Assembly (NCBI GenBank): GCA_037367405.1
Contig: JAZKJV010010130.1
Coordinates: 1,054,001-1,118,000, forward strand
Direction: 5' to 3'
DNA from: Ottelia alismoides
Lineage: Eukaryota; Streptophyta; Magnoliopsida; Alismatales; Hydrocharitaceae
DNA: 64,000 nucleotides
The notes beneath the pieces were generated by a model that was given only the letters and a program-made list of their open reading frames with translations, was not told the origin of the DNA and did no database searches. Shown here one piece after another: positions 58,776-64,000 of the stretch; position 1 is the first letter of the stretch, and every line of letters starts with the position of its first letter. Made by a program: the position numbers and the translations under genes.

Positions 58776-59135
58776 ATGCTTCATCCTAAGTATAGGGGGG
58801 ATGATTGAGTCCCACTATTCATTCTTTGATCCCTCGCATGTCTCCTCTCTTGCTGATATTCCTATCTACACTTAGGGCTATTTTACCCTAATTATAGGGG
58901 GATATAGATGAGTCACCGATCTGTTTGTTCCCTCCCTCGACCCTCCATGCATGAAAAATACAATATGTTATACTTAGAATTAGTTGATGCTAAGTATAGG
59001 GGGGACGGTCAACTTCTCATTGATTCATTTTTTATACTTTAGTCATTGTAGTATGGGCTCTTTTATACTTAGTAGGAGTTATGACTTTTCATTTCTCTTT
59101 GATCTATGAGGACACAACTCAAGCTAAGTATAGGG
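58776..59135 (+). repeat. Stem-loop/PPT array, element D
   Basis: ATCCTAAGTATAGGGGGG at 58783-58800 (partner arm at 36041, split by E). Then CACTTAGGG/CCCTAATTATAGGGGG at about 58869-58901, TATACTTAG/CTAAGTATAGGGGGG at 58969-59004 and a last module with TATGAGGACA and GCTAAGTATAGGG at 59123-59135. Same plan as A, B and C, all oriented with the element. Confidence 0.85.
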
Positions 59136-61030
59136 TGTCGTATATACATTATATATACTTTAGCCATAACTCGTGCTTTCATACTTTCAATGAGTATGGC
59201 TAAAATACAATCAATTAATTGTAAAGAACACACTTGTATAAAATTCATTAAAAATTCTTTGTATGTACTGATTAATAAATCAGGTAAAAATGTTTTGCAA
59301 AATATTTGAAAAATGGTTGAAAATTTTCTTTGAAAAATCTTTTGAAAACTGTTTGGAAAATATTTTGTAAAATATCTTAACCTCTGTAAAAATGCTTTGT
59401 TTATAAAAATTTCTTTTCTTTGTGAATAAATAATTTTGAAAATCCATTTGCAAATGATTTGAAAAATGGTTGTAAAAATAGTTTAAAATATCTATACATT
59501 ATTTGAAAAATCTTTGTAAAATGATTTCCAAATTTTGTAAATGCTTGCAAAATTTATTTGTCAAATTAATTTTTAAAATAAAGTTTTCAAAATTTTTGCA
59601 AAAATATTTTCAAATTATTTTGAAAACTATATATACAACCCATGTAAATAAAATTCTTTAAATTTATACATAACCTTGTGAATAACCAACTAGTGTAAAT
59701 TCTTAAATCCAAACTCTTGTAAATACAAAAGAAGCACTCCTGTGTAAATATCTGTACATATTTATTTTCCTAAAAACCTTTTATTTGTGAAAAAATCCTT
59801 AAAAAATTGCAAACTCTTTTCATAAACATGCATAAAAATTTGCAAAACCTCTTCAAAATCCATAAAAGTGCAAAGTCAGAAAAATTGCATTATAAAAAAA
59901 TTTCCTTGAATTGAACATAGCATTTACATTTTTCGTAATGATATTGATAATTGAATTAGTCTAAGTAAAATCCGAAGATTGGAGCTTGGTTGAACCTTAA
60001 TCCACTCAATCAAAGGAACCTTATAGGAACTGGAATTGAGGCACTTCATGTCTACTAGACTTAAATCTTTGAGACCATGAGACTTAGTTCAATGTCATCT
60101 TGACTGCCTAAGTAGAATATTTCTGAACACAAGCATGACTCTTGTAGATAATGACCTAGCTTGCACACCTGCTCTTTACACTTTGCTCACCTCAGTTGAA
60201 GTAGTAGAGGGTTGGATTTGTCAACATGAGGCACAAGTTAGTGGAAACATCGGAAGTCACATATATGTGGTCATTATACCCCCAACCTGATCCAATAGCT
60301 ATGAGGTCCAATGACAAAAGTTGTGGGTTGCAATAATGCTTCAAAAGAGGGATAGTCTACTAGCTCAAGAGGAAAAAATCGTTGTGTAAATGCTAATGTC
60401 TATAGTACTAAAAAATGCAATAAAAACTCCAAAAATGTGGACAGGCCTGAATGAAAATAAAATGTCTATCAGAGTATGTATATATTTGTATAGACAAATA
60501 AGAAAGCTTGAGCTTCAAAGTCATATTCATGTGAGCCTGCAGCCAGCTGACTTGGTTACATTGGTCAAGCATCCTAGGATGGGTATCTACACTAGCTACC
60601 GTCCATTCTTCTCTCCACCTCCTCTTCTTGAGTTATTTTCACTTGAACTTAGAAAGGAATACCTCGCTTCTCGAGGAAAGAGTTGTTGGTTAGGGAATTA
60701 GGGTCACCATGTTGGAGAAGACTGACTTTTACTGCTTTAGTCGAGGAGAGCAACATATCACTGACACTGTATAAGAGAGACTCATAGTCATAAGGGTTTA
60801 TGTATGTTGTTGACTTGTTCTAACTTGGATATTGAGGAAACTTGGGCAGAGTTTCGTGGTTCTTAGAGGTTGTTGTGTTTCAAGTCTGGATCCCAATCAA
60901 GGTTCCGACCAAACTTTGATTTTATGAGGACAAGATTACGAGTTAAAATCAATCCAATTCTTTCTTTCTTTTCTTTATTTTCTTTTCTGCACTTATAGGC
61001 ATAAGTGTTTGCTAGGGACTAGCAAAGACA
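59136..61030 (+). other. Element D 3' noncoding region
   Basis: Homologous to 25538-27440 of C. About 59280-59880 consists of A- and T-tracts at roughly helical spacing around GAAAAT/TTTTGAAA. A frame at 60390-60701 includes YTSYRPFFSPPPLLELF, corresponding at DNA level to parts of A and C, but it is not a recognised domain. Confidence 0.5.
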
Positions 61031-61041
61031 AGTATAGGGGG
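61031..61041 (+). promoter_or_regulatory. Polypurine tract of element D
   Basis: AGTATAGGGGG directly before the LTR start TGATAAAC. Confidence 0.85.
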
Positions 61042-62451
61042 TGATAAACTCCATTTCATCACCTTTATTGCCTTTAATCCCTAGCTAAATGCATGTAAAT
61101 ATCATTATTTTTCATAACTTAACATATATTATTTATTGTATAAATATGATATAAAATATCTTAAATAATGCCAAAATGAAAATAAAGAAAAGAAAAGAAA
61201 AGGAATGAGGTGTCAAGGACACTGAATGACCCTAGCCCCCGAAACTCAGACATCATGATGACTTAGTCGACAGAAATAAAGTGGGGGGGATAGGGCAGAT
61301 GAATTATACAGAAATCACGTCAAAAACCTAAGTTTTAATTCATCAATAAATCATTTTTTGGGACCTATTATATTCTTTACTATTTATACCACAAATAAAG
61401 AAACTTTGCACATGAAAATTATAGATAAAAATACATAGAAAACAAAAAAAATATTTCACACAAAAATGATACAAATTGTACATTCTACACTCAAAATAAA
61501 AAGCCAAAACCAAAACTTCCCATATCAATATCTTTTCTATATGAACTCAAAATGCATCAGAATCACCTTTAAATGTATATAACTTTTAATTGGCTATTTA
61601 ATGAAGGTTGTTTCATTTGATTTTGAGTTAAGATGCAAAAGTTAGGTTTTGGACCTCTATTGTACATTATACTTGAATAAAATATTCATTTTATTTATTC
61701 TTTATATTTTCCGTTATTTTATATTTTCATAATTTTGTAAATATTATCTATAGTATATGTATATATTTAGAATGAAATAAAACTATTAAAAACATAGTAA
61801 TCAAATAAATGTACTAAAATACATAGATGAATTACCTATACTTATACATATACAACAAATACATCTATTTATTTAAGTGTACATATAACCTTGGAAAAAT
61901 ATATTCATGTATATTTAAATAATCTATAAATATATAAATTATGAGCACAAATAGTAAATTCTAAAATACAAAATAAAAATAAAATGACCAATATATAGGT
62001 AAATATACCTATAATTTACATGTAAATATTACCTTATAAAAAATCACCTTAAAAAAATAAATAAAAATATAAATTAAATACTACATAAAATAAGAAACAT
62101 TTTTCATGTTTTTGACAAAAACCATTAAAATCGTTTATTATTTTTTATCTATTTATTAAAGCATTTTAGCCTCAGATTTTTCTGGTTGGTCCACATGGAC
62201 CGACCAGAACTTAGCCTTAGTTGACCTGGGTCAACTACCCCCCTCTCTCTTCCAGGCATGTCAGACCTATCAACCACCCATCTTCTCCCCTTTTTCCCGG
62301 CCAACCTATCACGTTAATCGGCCTAATTCCACACGCAAACCTATCATCGATCATTCCTAATACATGCCTAATCCTAAAATCTCTTGTACGTTCCATCGAT
62401 TCTCCAGAAATCACCAGTCAATAAGGACCCTCATATTTGTTTATAAATAAG

Positions 62452-62459
62452 ACTCCATG
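62452..62459 (+). promoter_or_regulatory. TATA box of element D LTR
   Basis: TATAAATA in a local AT-rich patch followed by C/T-rich sequence. C LTR copies have TATATAA or TATAAATAA at the same place. Confidence 0.6.
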
Positions 62460-62504
62460 ATTCCCTTCTCCATTTGATCCCTCTTCAAGCTCTAAATCCC
62501 CTCG

Positions 62505-62506
<2 letters not shown>

Positions 62507-62551
<45 letters not shown>

Positions 62552-62573
62552 GTGTGTGTGTGTGTATGTGTGT
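62507..62573. repeat. (GT)n microsatellite in element D LTR leader
   Basis: About 33 GT units with two interruptions. The C LTRs have only ACACACA at the homologous place, so the run expanded within this copy. Confidence 0.95.
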
Positions 62574-62678
62574 TCCTGGTGACAAAGAGAGCATCCTCTA
62601 GGGTGCGAGGTGGCGCTAGGAGGAGAGGAGGTAGTCCAAGGTGGATCTTCGGCGACACCTCTGCTCCATGGTTTCCAG

Positions 62679-63048
62679 GTATGAGATGCACCTTTTCTAT
62701 CCATTTTGAGGTAGTTTTAGTTAGTTTAATTTCATTCCTATCATTTATTTTGAAAGTAGATCAGTAGCTTGTGATAAATCCCAAATATTCGATCATTGGA
62801 GCTCACTGCTTCGGCCATGTTTCACCGTGAATCATACTTGTTCCGACCCATCTTTCACTTCCACCTTCTTCCCCATCGCATGTTGCACGCGTTCCTCCTT
62901 TTGAGCCCCCATGGTCCTTCGCAGATCCGTTGATCGTATCTCCTCTGCTATCTCTCGTCGAGCTCTTCTATCTCGCTCACCCCCATGCACAGCAGCTTCC
63001 AATTGGGCCGAGGTTATTCGCCTCGAGCCCTTGAGTCTTCTCTTGCAG
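62679..63048 (+). other. Candidate leader intron in element D LTR
   Basis: Donor CCAG|GTATGAG at 62679 and acceptor CTTCTCTTGCAG at 63048, 370 nt, about 220 nt after the TATA box. Same length as in C's 3' LTR. Confidence 0.55.
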
Positions 63049-64000
63049 GTACGCAAAGCCAATGACCCAGGAGGGTCAAATCTGGAGCAGGAGAAGGCCC
63101 CCAGGTGCCCAGTTCTTCATCGAGCTCTAGGCATTTTCCCAACGAGGATCGGACCCTCTTGCCGGTACCAACTGTTGCAGACAGCTTCCAGGAAGCTAAG
63201 GAGCTCATCACTGCATCCCCAGGTGGCCGGTACAAAGAGGATTCCACGATCTAAGCGAGGACAGGGAGGTGTTCTTCCTTGTTCTTTCTCCTTCCCTCAT
63301 AGCCGTTGGATGACACGCGCGTCCCAGATCTAATCTGGTTTGTTGATTACAAATGAAGCAGTGCCTCGCCTCAGACGTTGATCGAGTTAAGTGGCGCCTA
63401 TGTGGCACGACCACAACTGCTTTCTTCTGCCGATTAAAGGGGTAAATTATACAGCACACCCCTCATTTTATTTATTTTATTTTTAGTCATGTAAATATTT
63501 TTTGTATTTGTAAAAATATTATTATACTTACAAGAAGGCCCTCATACTTTTCATTATTACTTTTTGGTTTGTGCTAGCTCACGTCATGTGGGCGGCCACG
63601 TGAGGTAGGCAAATTGTAGGGGTATACCCCAGATTTTTAGTAAATTGTAAATTGATCGATAAATTTTAAAATTTCATTGTAAACTTTTAGAAAATTTGCA
63701 TGTAAACCCTTGCCTTATATTTTAATTACAAATATGTCCCTTCAACTTTAAACATTTTTGTGTATGTTTTCTAATTTTTATAAATATAATCCATGATCCA
63801 AAAATTATGGAAAAATATGATCATGTTATACAATTAGTTTTACATTTTATGCACTTTGCCTATTTATTAAAATTCAAAAAAGCATATTTTGACAATGTTT
63901 GACTTAGAAAATACCTAAAAACTATAAACCTTTTCGAAAAATTTCAAAAAAATATGTTATCTATTATAGTATTTTATAACTCCATAACAAAAATCCTTTA

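Larger units (their letters stand above)
35024..64000 (+). mobile_element. Element D: Athila-like element with integrase (outer, incomplete)
   Basis: Outermost recognisable element. Visible parts are 35024-36052 and 58771-64000, with copia E between them. Its upstream part (5' LTR, gag, protease, RT) must lie left of the window beyond C's left LTR. The only gypsy element here with pol evidence. Its LTR is related to C's, so D-like copies could supply pol to C. Confidence 0.82.
61042..64000 (+). repeat. Element D 3' LTR (truncated by window end)
   Basis: Homologous to the reverse complement of the C LTRs. Begins TGATAAACTCCATTTCATCA (edge hairpin weakened by one change). G-rich box AATAAAGTGGGGGGGATAGG near 61275, TATA box, GT microsatellite and a leader intron candidate follow in order. 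The end of the LTR is not reached. Confidence 0.85.

Noticed and set aside
62485..62767. Frames across the GT microsatellite
   Set aside because: They translate the repeat into Cys/Val or Thr/His runs; artefact of low complexity.
1..64000. tRNA, rRNA or other RNA genes
   Set aside because: Only PBS matches to tRNA 3' ends were seen; no complete cloverleaf or rRNA segment was recognised by eye.

Overview
This window is a block of nested plant transposable elements, and I see no host gene in it. The assignment to a flowering plant rests on Athila-type Ty3/gypsy elements primed by tRNA-Asp (PBS core TGGCGCCGTTGCCGGGG), a Ty1/copia family primed by initiator tRNA-Met (TGGTATCAGAGCCA), an RTE-type LINE with a (CAA)n/(TTG)n tail, and a foldback MITE. 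The species cannot be read from the sequence. The repeat density suggests heterochromatin, possibly pericentromeric.

Layout, from the outermost layer inwards. Element D is a plus-strand Athila-like element that runs beyond both ends of the window. What is visible is a broken integrase (35024-35803), stem-loop modules, a 3' noncoding region, a PPT and most of the 3' LTR (61042-64000). Element C is a minus-strand, LTR-related gag-protease family whose 5' LTR is 31098-35023. It inserted into D's integrase at 35023/35024, and its left LTR runs out of the window. That left LTR carries a foldback MITE (1-271 plus 12654-12754). Element A (272-12648, minus, TSD GATAT) sits inside the MITE. The same C LTR also holds element B (14711-24007, plus, TSD CTCTC), a young non-coding large retrotransposon derivative with two 3073-bp LTRs. 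To the right, copia element E (36053-58770, plus) inserted into the loop of one of D's stem-loops. E contains inverted, tandemly joined material of its own family (F, 40826-53467, minus), and one F LTR carries a LINE 3' end (48839-49456).

Protein-coding content is nearly all relic. The only long intact frame is the 415-codon retropepsin-like ORF of element A (5942-7189), which ends in an acidic tail where RT, RNase H and integrase would be expected. A and C share this architecture, so they form a non-autonomous gag-protease family that would need pol supplied in trans, plausibly by D-like relatives.

The most unusual signal is shared by all four gypsy elements. Downstream of the coding region lies an array of three or four short stem-loops whose 3' arm runs directly into a copy of the element's own polypurine tract (CTAAGTATAGGGGG). 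The stems differ between copies but the differences are compensatory, so pairing is kept. The LTRs also carry leader-intron-like splice signals at matching places, hairpins at the LTR edge, and a conserved leader dyad. Together these suggest structured RNA or DNA control of replication, splicing or priming in this lineage. All of this comes from reading one window by eye.
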